From Geodermatophilus sabuli (GTDB lineage Bacteria > Actinomycetota > Actinomycetes > Mycobacteriales > Geodermatophilaceae), in assembly GCF_900215145.1 (NCBI RefSeq), contig NZ_OBDO01000006.1, positions 186,001 to 250,000 of the forward strand: a stretch of DNA of 64,000 nt, in the 5' to 3' direction. The notes below the pieces were generated by a model. The model ran no database searches, had not been told where the DNA came from, and saw only the letters and a list, made by a program, of their open reading frames with translations. Positions 11,340 to 19,247 of the stretch are shown piece after piece. Made by a program: the position numbers and the translations under genes. Every line of letters begins with the position of its first letter. Position 1 is the stretch's first letter.

Positions 11340-11542
11340 AGCAAGCGCTGGTCCGGGTGCCGAGTCCTGAGGGCCGGCAGGCCCCTGACCTGCGTATCCA
11401 GCCGGCGACCCAAGCTCGGGAATCGCCCCCAGTTCGCCGCACGACGGCCGCCACGGCTGGAACCGGTGCCGCTGGTCGGCAGCGGTGCGAGCCCGCACAG
11501 GCGAGCAAACGCGCCCTCGGAGCAAAGCCGATCGGGGCTCAT
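11340..11542 (-). pseudogene. IS110-family transposase fragment
   Basis: On the minus strand PDRLCSEGAFARLCGLAPLP matches the conserved C-terminal half of IS110 transposases (the usual form is PxRLRSEAAFAxLCGxxPIP), followed by the decayed RGGxRxAN segment in RGGRRAAN. After this the similarity is lost, with likely frameshifts. No DEDD domain, serine motif or element ends are visible, so this is debris. Its orientation is opposite to the IS110 remnant near 0.8 kb. Confidence 0.6.
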
Positions 11543-11582
11543 GAGATGAGCGCCGTGCTGGCAATCGCGGCGGATGCGCCAC

Positions 11583-12128
11583 TTACGACCCGTCGGCTAC
11601 AGGCCCCGGGATGGGTACGCCCTCCGCGTCGTCAAGGATTTCGGTGATGACGGCGGTCTTGGCATCGGCGTAGTCCTGCACATGCCGCCAGGTCTGCTGA
11701 GCGAGCTCGCGTTTGGCGCGCTGGTAGCGGTCCCGCGCGGTGTGGTCGTCGCGCAGCCGGTCCCGGAAGCGCAGCATCCGCTCCACTTCGGCCGCGCCTG
11801 AGCTGAAGACGTGCAGGTTGATGGCGGTGTCCGGCCCTCTGAACAGGCGGTGCTCGAACCACTCTGGCTCCCGAATCCGCATGACGTAGCCGACCGTCTG
11901 CAGATGCGGCACGTAGCACGGCTCGTCCGCCGAATCCGGCACGACCAGCAGGATGTCGATGATGGGCTTGGCCATCAGGCCGGGAACCGAGGTCGACCCG
12001 ACGTGCTCGATGCGCAGTGCCTCGTTGCCGAGCACCGAGCGAAGGCGGTCGGCCTCGCGGTCGAACCGCCGAGGCCAGTCGGGGTCGTAGGCCGCGAGGG
12101 TGATCGGGGCGTTGTGCGGTTCCAGCAC
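11583..12128 (-). CDS. GrpB family protein (nucleotidyltransferase fold)
   Basis: 181 residues, the normal length for the GrpB/UPF0157 family, which has a minimal nucleotidyltransferase fold. Characteristic segments are AYDPDWPRRFDREADRL, IEHVGSTSVPGLMAKPIIDI (the family core, with the nucleotidyltransferase-like acidic pair) and WFEHRLFRGPDTAINLHVF. The biochemical role of the family is not well established, and some members are annotated as dephospho-CoA kinase-associated domains. It has no functional neighbours here. Confidence 0.85.
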   Translation of the reverse strand: MLEPHNAPITLAAYDPDWPRRFDREADRLRSVLGNEALRIEHVGSTSVPGLMAKPIIDILLVVPDSADEPCYVPHLQTVGYVMRIREPEWFEHRLFRGPDTAINLHVFSSGAAEVERMLRFRDRLRDDHTARDRYQRAKRELAQQTWRHVQDYADAKTAVITEILDDAEGVPIPGPVADGS

Positions 12129-12876
12129 TCCAACCGTGATCTCTTGTAGCTCCTAGTCGCGGCGCTCCTCATCCTTACCGTCCGCCCGCGATGCCATCCC
12201 GCCATGCTCCTCTGGGCAAACCGCTGCAAGGCGTGCTCCGTACACCGTGCTCCTGCTGAAACCCAGGTGCCTCTGCTGGTACCAGCGATTGTGGTCCCTC
12301 AATCGCCGAGCTCATGCGAAGTGCCACTGGACGCGCCGCACATGCACAGTGCGCTCACGCGGGACGTGACGAGGCCTGTCACGGCTGGACCTGCGACCGG
12401 CAGCCAGTCGGCGCCGGCCACAGCGCCGACGGCGGCTCGGTGGCCTTCCGGACCCGCATGCGCCCCCCTCGCATCGAGCGCTGGTCGGGAGGGGTCCCAG
12501 CGTGCTTCGTGATCCGGCTGCCGTGTCGGCCGCAGACTGTCCGTGTCGACGGCGCCTTGAAACTGACCCCTTCGCCCCTGGAACCCCCCCCGTCGCTAGG
12601 GGGTCAACTTTGGGCCGTCGTTGACAGTCGTACCTCGGGTCACCGGAAACGTCTGCAGATGTGCACAGGGAACCTGCGCGGATGGTCATCGATCGTGGTG
12701 GCGGGCAGGCCGCACCATGAGTACCGCGCGACTGTCAGGGCGGGTGCGGCCCGTTCCGAACGGCGATCGGCCGCCTGTCATCACTGAGGCTGCCTGTCTC
12801 ACGGCCCCGCTGATCCATGGGGCGGCCTGCGCTGGCGCGCACGCTTCCGATGAGGGAACGAGAGAGGAACCCGACG
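12129..12876. other. intergenic region upstream of the serine hydrolase
   Basis: About 750 bases without a supportable gene. The only notable element is a 16-base quasi-palindrome at 12652-12667, described separately. The remaining frames are shadow-like. The upstream half may include further decayed mobile DNA, but I could not identify it. Confidence 0.5.
12652..12667. promoter_or_regulatory. quasi-palindrome TCTGCA-N4-TGCACA, copy 1
   Basis: TCTGCAGATGTGCACA lies about 210 bases upstream of the serine hydrolase start. The same pattern, T(G/C)TGCA-N4-TGCA(C/G)A, recurs in three other intergenic regions of this block (14815, 17323, 17586). It is a candidate binding site for the LysR regulator at 14876. 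Confidence 0.45.
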
Positions 12877-14214
12877 ATGAGTTCCAGTGACCAGCAGACC
12901 CCGACACCCGGGGGCCGGCCTTCAGCTGAGCATGTGGTGTCCGGGTTGACGCGCAGCACACAGGCGGACGTGCCAGTCGGCAGCACCGAGCTGCGGCGTG
13001 GACATCAGGGGGCACCGACGAGCACGGAGGCGGCGGAGTCGTCCGTGGTCGGCGGCTTCGTGGAGGCAGGGTTCGAAGGGGTCCGGGACGCCTTCGCCGC
13101 CTCCGCCACTCGACCGGGTGGAGCGGCTTTCGCCGCCTATCTCGACGGTCGGCCTGTGGTGGACCTCTGGTTGGGGGAGGCCGCACCGGGCCGGCCCTGG
13201 CAGCAGGACACTCCGGCGGTCACCATGTCGGCCATCAAGGGGGTCACGGCGCTGGCGGGCCACATCTGCGTCGACCGCGGACTGCTCGACCTCGATGCGC
13301 CCGTCGCGACGTACTGGCCCGAGTTCGCCGCAGGGGGCAAGGGGCGCGTCCTCGTACGTCACGTCTTCTCGCACACCTCGGGTGTGACCACGGTCCCCGG
13401 CTACCTGGACTTCATGTGCCCGGACGGAACTGGCTGGGAGCGCGAGGACGAGATCATGCGCCGGATCGCGACGGCCACCCCGCTCTGGGAGCCGGGTACC
13501 AAGGCGACTTACCACGCCCTCACCTACGGCTGGATGATGGACGAGCTCGTCCGGAGGGTGACGGGGAGCTCGATGCGGGACGTGATCCGTGAGGAGATCG
13601 CCACGCCGCTGGGCATCGACATCCGTCTCGGAGCTCCTGCCGGCGACCAGCTCGGCGAGCGCCGAGCCCGCGTCATCAACCCCCCGGCGGCGACCGAGGC
13701 GACGCCCGAGCGCCTCGCGTTCGAACGGGACTTCACCTCGGCGGACACCCCGCTGGGCCAGTCCCTGCTGGCCACGGGGAACTCCAACCTCATCGTCGAA
13801 CTCGAGCGGTTCATGAACGAGGGCCCGGGCATCGCCGTTCAACTGTCCGGGACCAACGGCATCAGCACCGCCCGCGACCTGGCGCGTATGTACCAGCTGC
13901 TGGCCCGGGGTGGCGAGCTCGACGGCGTCCGGTTGCTGTCGGAGAGCGCGGTGCAGAACGCCAGCGCGGTGGAGTTCGAGGGGACCAGCGAGTTCTGGGG
14001 TACGCCGGCGCGGTGGGCGCTGGGCTTCCACCTGTCGCCGAACCTGGGAGCGAGCTTCGGACGGGACGGCGCCGGCTTCGGGCATCCCGGTCAGGGAGGC
14101 CAGTACGGCTGGGCCGACCCGAGTCGTGGCCTGTCGTTCGCCTGCCTACGGTCCTACCTCGGCCCCGAGTTCGACGTGACTCCCATGGAGGCTCTCTACG
14201 AGGCGATCCGTTAG
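12877..14214 (+). CDS. serine hydrolase, beta-lactamase/EstB family
   Basis: 445 residues of the class C beta-lactamase-like esterase family. The first 60 residues are a polar, probably disordered extension. The catalytic serine-lysine pair sits in MSAIKG (Ser118, Lys121), and the second conserved motif is the tyrosine of YHALTYGWMMDEL (Tyr212). The pattern FSHTSGVTT is also typical. There is no signal peptide, so it should act in the cytoplasm, as an ester or lactone hydrolase rather than as a beta-lactamase. The ATG at 12877 has GAGAGGA 7 bases upstream and is preferred over the in-frame codon at 12817. A truncated duplicate lies at 8.3-9.0 kb. It may be controlled with the LysR block through the site at 12652. 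Confidence 0.88.
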   Translation: MSSSDQQTPTPGGRPSAEHVVSGLTRSTQADVPVGSTELRRGHQGAPTSTEAAESSVVGGFVEAGFEGVRDAFAASATRPGGAAFAAYLDGRPVVDLWLGEAAPGRPWQQDTPAVTMSAIKGVTALAGHICVDRGLLDLDAPVATYWPEFAAGGKGRVLVRHVFSHTSGVTTVPGYLDFMCPDGTGWEREDEIMRRIATATPLWEPGTKATYHALTYGWMMDELVRRVTGSSMRDVIREEIATPLGIDIRLGAPAGDQLGERRARVINPPAATEATPERLAFERDFTSADTPLGQSLLATGNSNLIVELERFMNEGPGIAVQLSGTNGISTARDLARMYQLLARGGELDGVRLLSESAVQNASAVEFEGTSEFWGTPARWALGFHLSPNLGASFGRDGAGFGHPGQGGQYGWADPSRGLSFACLRSYLGPEFDVTPMEALYEAIR

Positions 14215-14409
14215 CCGCGTGACCGTCGCCTTCTCGACGGCGTCGTAGGTGCTCCTCCTGGTCTCGGGTTTCTGAGCGTTCGGAAGGGTCCGAGTCCCGT
14301 GGGGGAGTGGAGCCGCCGGCAACGGTGGGACGACGGTGGACTCGGACGAGAGGTCGAGGCGCCCACACCGACCGGCCGACGACTCTCGGGACCGTCCCTC
14401 CGCAGGGGC

Positions 14410-14700
14410 CGGTCGATCGGAAGGGAGCGCTCGTTGTCCGTGGCTCTGGGACTGGCATCCCGGCTCGGGGTCTTCGAGTCCTGCTCGATCGCACTGCTGG
14501 GCATCGAGGACTGGCAGTTCCGGCGGCCGCTGCTCATCGGTGACACGGTGCGGTGCCGGGTGGAGATCCTGGACACCCGGCTCACCAGCAAGGGCGATGC
14601 GGGCATCCTGCGACGGCGTCTCACGCTCCTCAACCAGCGCGAGGAGGACATCCAAGCGGGGGAGATCGGGTTGATGGTGGGCCTGCGCCCGAGCGGCTGA
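14410..14700 (+). pseudogene. MaoC-like hot-dog protein, 5'-truncated
   Basis: From LSVALGLASRLGVFESCSIA through WQFRRPLLIGDTVRCRVEI to the end, this reads as the C-terminal two thirds of a MaoC-type hydratase/dehydratase. The part that should carry the catalytic Asp-His hydratase motif and the start is missing or out of frame. The sequence upstream in this frame is shadow-like. A TTG at 14433 preceded by GGAAGGGAG could still allow a short product, but it would lack the active site. It lies between the serine hydrolase and the LysR gene on the same strand. Confidence 0.6.
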
Positions 14701-14814
14701 CCGCCCACGGCGGACTCCCGTCCGGCAACGACTCTGTCGCCCGCCGACCGACCGGCTCGCCCACGGCCGACCTGTCCGGTCCTGACAGATGACTGGACGT
14801 CTGTGCGCTTTAGG

Positions 14815-14830
14815 TGTGCGATGTTGCAGG
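14815..14830. promoter_or_regulatory. quasi-palindrome TGTGCG-N4-TGCAGG, copy 2
   Basis: TGTGCGATGTTGCAGG lies about 45 bases upstream of the LysR start codon, a usual place for autoregulation. It matches the pattern of the copies at 12652, 17323 and 17586 except at the two outer positions. Confidence 0.35.
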
Positions 14831-14875
14831 TGTCGGCGATCTGCCGTGGGCGGATGTGCCGATGGAGGAGGCCCG

Positions 14876-15787
14876 ATGAGTGCTGAGTTGGACGTGCGTC
14901 GGCTCCGGGCCGATGACCTCCGCTATCTGCTCGCCGTTGCGAACACCGGGCGCCTGACGGCGGCGGCCGACGCCCTCGGGGTGGACCACACCACGGTCTC
15001 GCGCCGGATCAAGGTCCTCGAGAAGGTCCTCAAGGTGCGGTTGCTCGAACGCGGCGCCGACGGCTGGGAGTTGACCGAGGTCGGCCGAGCCGTGGCCGAG
15101 CCGGCGCGGCCGATCCAGGAGGCCGTGGAGCGGGCCGCGCTGGCGGCGTCCGGATCTGCCGACGATGTCGTAGCCGGCAACTTCCGGATCACCGCGCCCG
15201 ATGGCTTCGGGACGCTGTTCGTCGTGCCGGCACTCGAGCGACTGCGTGAGCGGCACCCCGGTCTCAACATCGAGCTGATCACCGCGACCCGGAACCTGAT
15301 CCTGCACCAATCCGGGTTCGACCTGGCGATCGCTGTCGGCAAACCCGCGACCGGTCGGCTGTTCGCCGAGAAGCTGGCGGACTACTCGCTCCACCTCTTC
15401 GCGAGCACCGCGTACCTGGAGCGCCACGGTGCGCCGACTTCTGTCGAGGACCTCCGTCGGCACACCGTCGTGTTCTACGTCGACTCGTTGCTCCAGGTCG
15501 GCGACCTGGACCTCACCCAGCACCTGCCCGGGGTCGTGGCCCGCTTCGCCTCGACGAACATCTTCGCGCAGCTCGAGGCGGTGCGCGTCGGAGCTGGGAT
15601 CGGCATCCTGCCGACGTTCCTGGCCCTGCGTGCGCCGGAGCTGCAGCGCGTCGACGTCGGGGTCCCACCCCTGCGGCTCGCCTTCACGTTGGCAGCGCGA
15701 CGTGACAGCACGTCACGCCCGGCGGTGCGTGCGGTGCGTGAGGTGATCCACGAGGAGGTGCGGCTCCGACGCCACGAGCTGGACTGA
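14876..15787 (+). CDS. LysR-family transcriptional regulator
   Basis: 303 residues. The N-terminal winged helix reads DDLRYLLAVANTGRLTAAADALGVDHTTVSRRIKVLEKVL, a standard LysR HTH, followed by a substrate-binding domain with the beginning GNFRITAPDGFGTLFVVPAL. The ATG has GGAGGAGG upstream. It probably controls the surrounding genes, since four similar palindromic sites occur upstream of itself, the serine hydrolase, and the two divergent transcripts at 17.3-17.6 kb. The inducer is unknown. A short-chain hydroxy acid or aldehyde would suit the nearby dehydrogenases, but this is a guess. Confidence 0.9.
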   Translation: MSAELDVRRLRADDLRYLLAVANTGRLTAAADALGVDHTTVSRRIKVLEKVLKVRLLERGADGWELTEVGRAVAEPARPIQEAVERAALAASGSADDVVAGNFRITAPDGFGTLFVVPALERLRERHPGLNIELITATRNLILHQSGFDLAIAVGKPATGRLFAEKLADYSLHLFASTAYLERHGAPTSVEDLRRHTVVFYVDSLLQVGDLDLTQHLPGVVARFASTNIFAQLEAVRVGAGIGILPTFLALRAPELQRVDVGVPPLRLAFTLAARRDSTSRPAVRAVREVIHEEVRLRRHELD

Positions 15788-15822
15788 TGCCTGACGGCAG
15801 GTCAGGTCCGCGCTGAGCGACT

Positions 15823-15851
15823 CCAGCGGGTCGGCCGCACCGACCCGCTGG
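15823..15851. terminator. hairpin between convergent genes
   Basis: CCAGCGGGTCGG and CCGACCCGCTGG form a perfect 12-bp stem around a 5-base loop. It sits between the LysR gene (plus) and the YCII gene (minus), where a bidirectional terminator is expected. There is no U-tract, as is common in actinobacteria. Confidence 0.7.
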
Positions 15852-15861
15852 CTGCAGACCG

Positions 15862-16170
15862 CTACGGAGTCGACAGCTGCGCAGGGAACCGGTCGGCGCC
15901 GATCGACACGGTCCACTGCTGGACCGTCCGTTCGGTGACCACGCCGTGGAGGTGGAAGGGGTCGTCCTCGGCGATCTGCTGCACGCGCTCAGCGGACTCC
16001 ACGTCGAGCACGAGCAGGCCACCCGCCGGTCCGGGCTCCCCCAGAGGACCTGCCACGAGGAGCTCTCCGCCCTCGGACAGCGACCTCAGATAGGCCCGGT
16101 GCTCGGGACGGTGCTTCGAGACGGCGTCGGGGTCGTCGATGTAGCGATAGATCAGGGCGAACAGCGCCAT
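15862..16170 (-). CDS. YCII-related domain protein
   Basis: 102 residues, the usual size for a YCII-fold protein. It begins MALFALIYRYIDDPDAVSKH and has the conserved segment EHRAYLRSLSEGGELLVAGPL, then GGLLVLDVESAERVQQIAEDDPF, which is the DxS/DPF signature of the family. YCII proteins are small alpha-beta-barrel dimers with a putative His-Asp active site; most have no known reaction. It lies downstream of the hydroxyisobutyrate-dehydrogenase gene on the same strand, separated by a hairpin, so its link to that gene is uncertain. Confidence 0.88.
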   Translation of the reverse strand: MALFALIYRYIDDPDAVSKHRPEHRAYLRSLSEGGELLVAGPLGEPGPAGGLLVLDVESAERVQQIAEDDPFHLHGVVTERTVQQWTVSIGADRFPAQLSTP

Positions 16171-16231
16171 GGTGTGGTCTCCCGAGGTGCGAACGGTCGA
16201 AGAGGAGGTCTTCCCGTGCTGGGCCCGCCGC

Positions 16232-16251
16232 CGCGGAGGTGTACCTCCGCG
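16232..16251. terminator. hairpin after the hydroxyisobutyrate-dehydrogenase-type gene
   Basis: CGCGGAGGT and ACCTCCGCG are perfect complements with 2 bases between them, so the working loop is larger. It lies between the stop of the dehydrogenase gene at 16303 and the YCII start at 16170, and could end or attenuate that transcript. Confidence 0.45.
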
Positions 16252-16302
16252 ACGACGGGGTCGTGGCGTGCGTGCCTGGTGGGCGACCGCCCGCCGGGCG
16301 GG

Positions 16303-17211
16303 TCAGCCGGCAGCGGGCGGGTCGACCTGCGCGCCGAGTTCAAGCGCCAGCGAGGTGAGGTCGCGCTTCCCGGCGCCGGCCTCCGAAGTCCGGCGGAAGA
16401 GCTCGAAGGCGGTCTTCGAGGTCGCCATCGTCACGTCCAGCTCGGTGCCGAGTTCGACGGCCAGCCGGAGGTCCTTGGCGACCAGGTCGACCATGAAGCC
16501 GGCCTCGTAGCCGTGCGAGGCCGGGGAGGTCGGGACGACGCCGGGCAGCGGGAACCAGTTGCGGAAGGCCCAGTTGTCCCCCGACGAACGCAGGACCATG
16601 TCGTAGAAGACCTGCGGGTCCAGCCCGAGACGCTGCGCAAGCACCGAGGCCTCGCAGGACACCGCCATCGCGACGCCCATCATCGCGTTGTTGACCACCT
16701 TCATGGCCTGTCCGCGCCCGCTCGGGCCGACGTGGACGATGTAGTTGCCGACCAGCTTGGTGAAGCGCTCGACCGCGAGGACGTGATCGACCTCGCCGCC
16801 GAGCATCAAGGCCAGGTCCCCCTTCTCCGCTCCCTGCACCCCGCCGGAGACCGGGGCGTCGACGAAACCGACGCCCTGCTCACGCGCCTGCTCGCTGAGC
16901 GTCTCTGCGGTCTCGATCCCGGTGGTGGAGAAGTCGGCCGCGACCGCGCCCTCCGGCATGTGGGCGAAGGCGCCGTCCGGCCCGGTCAGGACCGCTGTGA
17001 CCTCCTTGCCGGTCGGCAGCATCGTGAACACGGCGTCGACGTCGCGCACCGCGTCGCCGATCGAGTCCACGACCTCCACGCCGTTCTCCCGGGCCCGCGC
17101 CCGGGCGCCCTCCTCGATGTCGACGCCGCGGACGGTGTGTCCCGCGTCGACCAGGTGCTTCGACATGGGGACACCCATGTGGCCCAGCCCGATCCAGGCG
17201 ACGTTGCTCAT
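16303..17211 (-). CDS. mmsB: NAD(P)-dependent beta-hydroxyacid dehydrogenase (3-hydroxyisobutyrate dehydrogenase type)
   Basis: 302 residues of the beta-hydroxyacid dehydrogenase family. The N-terminal Rossmann motif is VAWIGLGHMGVPMSKHL. The substrate-binding motif VDAPVSGGVQGAEKGDLAL and the catalytic lysine in GRGQAMKVVNNAMMGV (Lys in the K-x-x-N-N motif) are present. Such enzymes oxidise 3-hydroxyisobutyrate, 2-hydroxy-3-oxopropionate (tartronate semialdehyde) or similar acids, and the specificity cannot be set from sequence. The ATG at 17211 has GGAG 5 bases upstream. It is divergent from a 46-codon stub of the same family at 17708 and from the MHS transporter. Confidence 0.85.
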   Translation of the reverse strand: MSNVAWIGLGHMGVPMSKHLVDAGHTVRGVDIEEGARARARENGVEVVDSIGDAVRDVDAVFTMLPTGKEVTAVLTGPDGAFAHMPEGAVAADFSTTGIETAETLSEQAREQGVGFVDAPVSGGVQGAEKGDLALMLGGEVDHVLAVERFTKLVGNYIVHVGPSGRGQAMKVVNNAMMGVAMAVSCEASVLAQRLGLDPQVFYDMVLRSSGDNWAFRNWFPLPGVVPTSPASHGYEAGFMVDLVAKDLRLAVELGTELDVTMATSKTAFELFRRTSEAGAGKRDLTSLALELGAQVDPPAAG

Positions 17212-17322
17212 GACCACTCCTTCGGGCCGCCGGCGGTCGCCCGCCAGTGACCCCTAGACGTCAGATGCCCGAATCGTGGGAGCCGCCTTCCGCGTGGCCA
17301 AGAACCAACAACACAGACCACG

Positions 17323-17338
17323 TGTGCAGGAATGCAGA
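17323..17338. promoter_or_regulatory. quasi-palindrome TGTGCA-N4-TGCAGA, copy 3
   Basis: TGTGCAGGAATGCAGA lies about 110 bases upstream of the minus-strand dehydrogenase start. It is almost the reverse complement of copy 4 at 17586 (TGTGCAGAAATGCACA when read on the minus strand), so the pair brackets the divergent promoter region. Confidence 0.5.
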
Positions 17339-17585
17339 GCTGCCGCACCCCCTGGGCAGCAGATGCGCAGGCTGATCACCAAGGCCATCCCAGGCGGTAA
17401 GCGGCTGCAGGCCGCGGGAACAGAGCCCGACGTTTCGCGTCCAGCGTCAGTCCAACCCCCGAGAGCGTGGATGGGGCCGAGCGGACGCGGTCCTCGGGCG
17501 GACGGCCTGTGTGCGGCCTTGGGCCCGTGCGGCTGGCGGAGGTCTTGGAGGAGGTGGAGGCGAGGGGCCGGCGCCTGGTCAGCAG

Positions 17586-17601
17586 TGTGCATTTCTGCAC
17601 A
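17586..17601. promoter_or_regulatory. palindrome TGTGCA-N4-TGCACA, copy 4
   Basis: TGTGCATTTCTGCACA is a perfect 6-bp inverted repeat around 4 bases, about 107 bases upstream of the start at 17708. It is the most symmetrical of the four related sites in this block and a candidate operator for the transporter/aldehyde dehydrogenase transcript. Confidence 0.5.
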
Positions 17602-17707
17602 GGGTCTGTTCCAAGTCGGTGCTTGTCCGCAGTACGTGGCCTCGCTCACTGTTTGGAAGTCAAGGCCGACCACGAGGGCCGCCAGACAACCCCCCAAGGA
17701 GCACGCC

Positions 17708-17848
17708 ATGGCCACAGTCACCTGGATCGGCTTCGGTCAGTTGGGCCGGCCGATGGGCACCGACCTCCGGGCCGCAGGCCCGACGGTCCGCGGCAGGGAT
17801 ATCGCCTCGGACGCCGACTTCGCGCAGCTCGCGGGGGGTGTCCGCTGA
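17708..17848 (+). pseudogene. N-terminal stub of a beta-hydroxyacid dehydrogenase
   Basis: A 46-codon frame starting MATVTWIGFGQLGRPMGTDL, clearly the NAD-binding N-terminus of a second hydroxyisobutyrate-dehydrogenase-type protein (compare the intact gene at 16303-17211). It ends at a TGA that overlaps the ATG of the transporter gene (ATGA). It has a good GGAG-like site upstream. It is most simply the remnant of a deleted gene, now perhaps serving as a translated leader that couples ribosomes to the transporter start. Confidence 0.7.
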
Positions 17849-19215
17849 TGGCCGTCACCGACACCAAGCGTACGCGGCCCGCGACGAAGGTCATCGTCGC
17901 CTCCACCGCCGGCACGGTGGTCGAGTGGTACGACTTCTTCATCTACGCGACCGCGGCCACGCTGGTCTTCGGCACGGTGTTCTTCCCCAACACCGGATCC
18001 GAGCTGACCGGCATCATCGCCGCGCTCGGGACCTATGCCGTCGGCTTCGTCGCCCGGCCGATCGGTGGGGTGATCTTCGGCCACTTCGGTGACAAGCTGG
18101 GCCGGAAGAAGCTCCTGCAGCTGAGCCTCCTGATCATCGGCCTCGCGACGGTCGGCATCGGCCTGCTCCCCACCTACCAGCAGGTCGGAGTCTGGGCTCC
18201 CGCCATGCTCGTGGCGCTGCGCTTCGCCCAGGGCTTCGCCCTCGGAGGGGAGTGGGGCGGCGCCGTTCTCCTCGTCAGCGAACACGGCGGTGCCGACCGC
18301 CGGGGGTTGTGGGCCAGCTTCCCGCAAGCCGCGGTGCCCGCCGGCAACATCCTCGCAACGGCGGTGCTGGCTGTTCTGTCGGTGACGCTGACCGAGGACC
18401 AGTTCCTGTCCTGGGGCTGGCGGGTCGCCTTCATCGCCTCCGCCGTCCTCGTCCTGCTCGGCTACTACATCCGCACGAAGATCGAGGACGCGCCGATCTA
18501 CAAGGAGGCCATGGCGCAGGCCGCTGCCCGGCATGAGGAGATCTCCCCGTTCAAGGAGGTCGTCCGTGACCACAAGCGCGAACTGCTGGTGGCGATGGGG
18601 CTCCGGGTGGCCGAGAACATCCAGTACTACATGGTGGTCTCCTTCTCCATCACCTACCTCAGCGTCGTGGTGGGGACGGATACCTCCCGGATCCTCGGGC
18701 TCATGCTGATCGCGCACGTCGTCCACCTCTTCGCCGTGCCGTGCTTCGGATACCTCTCCGACCGCATCGGCCGCAAGCCGGTGATCGCCGCCGGGCTGGT
18801 GCTGGCAGCGGTGTGGGCGGTGGTGGCATTCCGGGTGCTCGACTCCGACCGCACATTCGCCATCGTGGCGATCCTCACCGTGGGGTTGGTCGCCCAGGGC
18901 CTCATGTACGGCCCCCAGGCCGCGTTCATGTCCGAGATGTTCCCCACCCGGATGCGGTACACGGGGATCTCGATCGGCGCCCAGGTGACCGCGGTCTTCG
19001 CCGGCGCCCTCGCCCCCATCATCGCCGGCAGCCTCCTCGCGGCCTTCGGCAGCTCCATCCCGATCACGATCTACCTGCTGGTGGCGATCGTCATCAGTGC
19101 CATCGCGCTGGTGAAGTCCCGGGAAACGAACGGGCTCGACTACGCCACCCTCGACGCCCAGCTCGGGGATCCCGTCACGGCCGCGCCGGGTGGCGCCGAC
19201 CGTCCGGGCCACTGA
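17848..19215 (+). CDS. MHS-family MFS transporter (organic acid/H+ symporter)
   Basis: 455 residues and 12 hydrophobic segments of the metabolite:H+ symporter branch. Marks of the group are GTVVEWYDFFIYATAATLVF at the start of helix 1, ARPIGGVIFGHFGDKLGRKK in the first loop, GFALGGEWGGAVLLVSE, and DRIGRKPVIAAG in the second half. Relatives import dicarboxylates, alpha-ketoglutarate, shikimate or proline/betaine. The ATG overlaps the stop of the dehydrogenase stub, and aldehyde dehydrogenase follows 32 bases downstream, so the two form a transport-plus-oxidation operon. The substrate is unknown but should be a small organic acid that yields an aldehyde. Confidence 0.88.
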   Translation: MAVTDTKRTRPATKVIVASTAGTVVEWYDFFIYATAATLVFGTVFFPNTGSELTGIIAALGTYAVGFVARPIGGVIFGHFGDKLGRKKLLQLSLLIIGLATVGIGLLPTYQQVGVWAPAMLVALRFAQGFALGGEWGGAVLLVSEHGGADRRGLWASFPQAAVPAGNILATAVLAVLSVTLTEDQFLSWGWRVAFIASAVLVLLGYYIRTKIEDAPIYKEAMAQAAARHEEISPFKEVVRDHKRELLVAMGLRVAENIQYYMVVSFSITYLSVVVGTDTSRILGLMLIAHVVHLFAVPCFGYLSDRIGRKPVIAAGLVLAAVWAVVAFRVLDSDRTFAIVAILTVGLVAQGLMYGPQAAFMSEMFPTRMRYTGISIGAQVTAVFAGALAPIIAGSLLAAFGSSIPITIYLLVAIVISAIALVKSRETNGLDYATLDAQLGDPVTAAPGGADRPGH

Positions 19216-19247
19216 ACACGTCACCCGCGAACCCGAAGGAGACAACC

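Noticed and set aside
12560-12640. Possible insertion-sequence end around the CTAGGGGGTCAACTTTGGG stretch
   Set aside because: No partner repeat or transposase sequence was found nearby, so nothing supports an element end.
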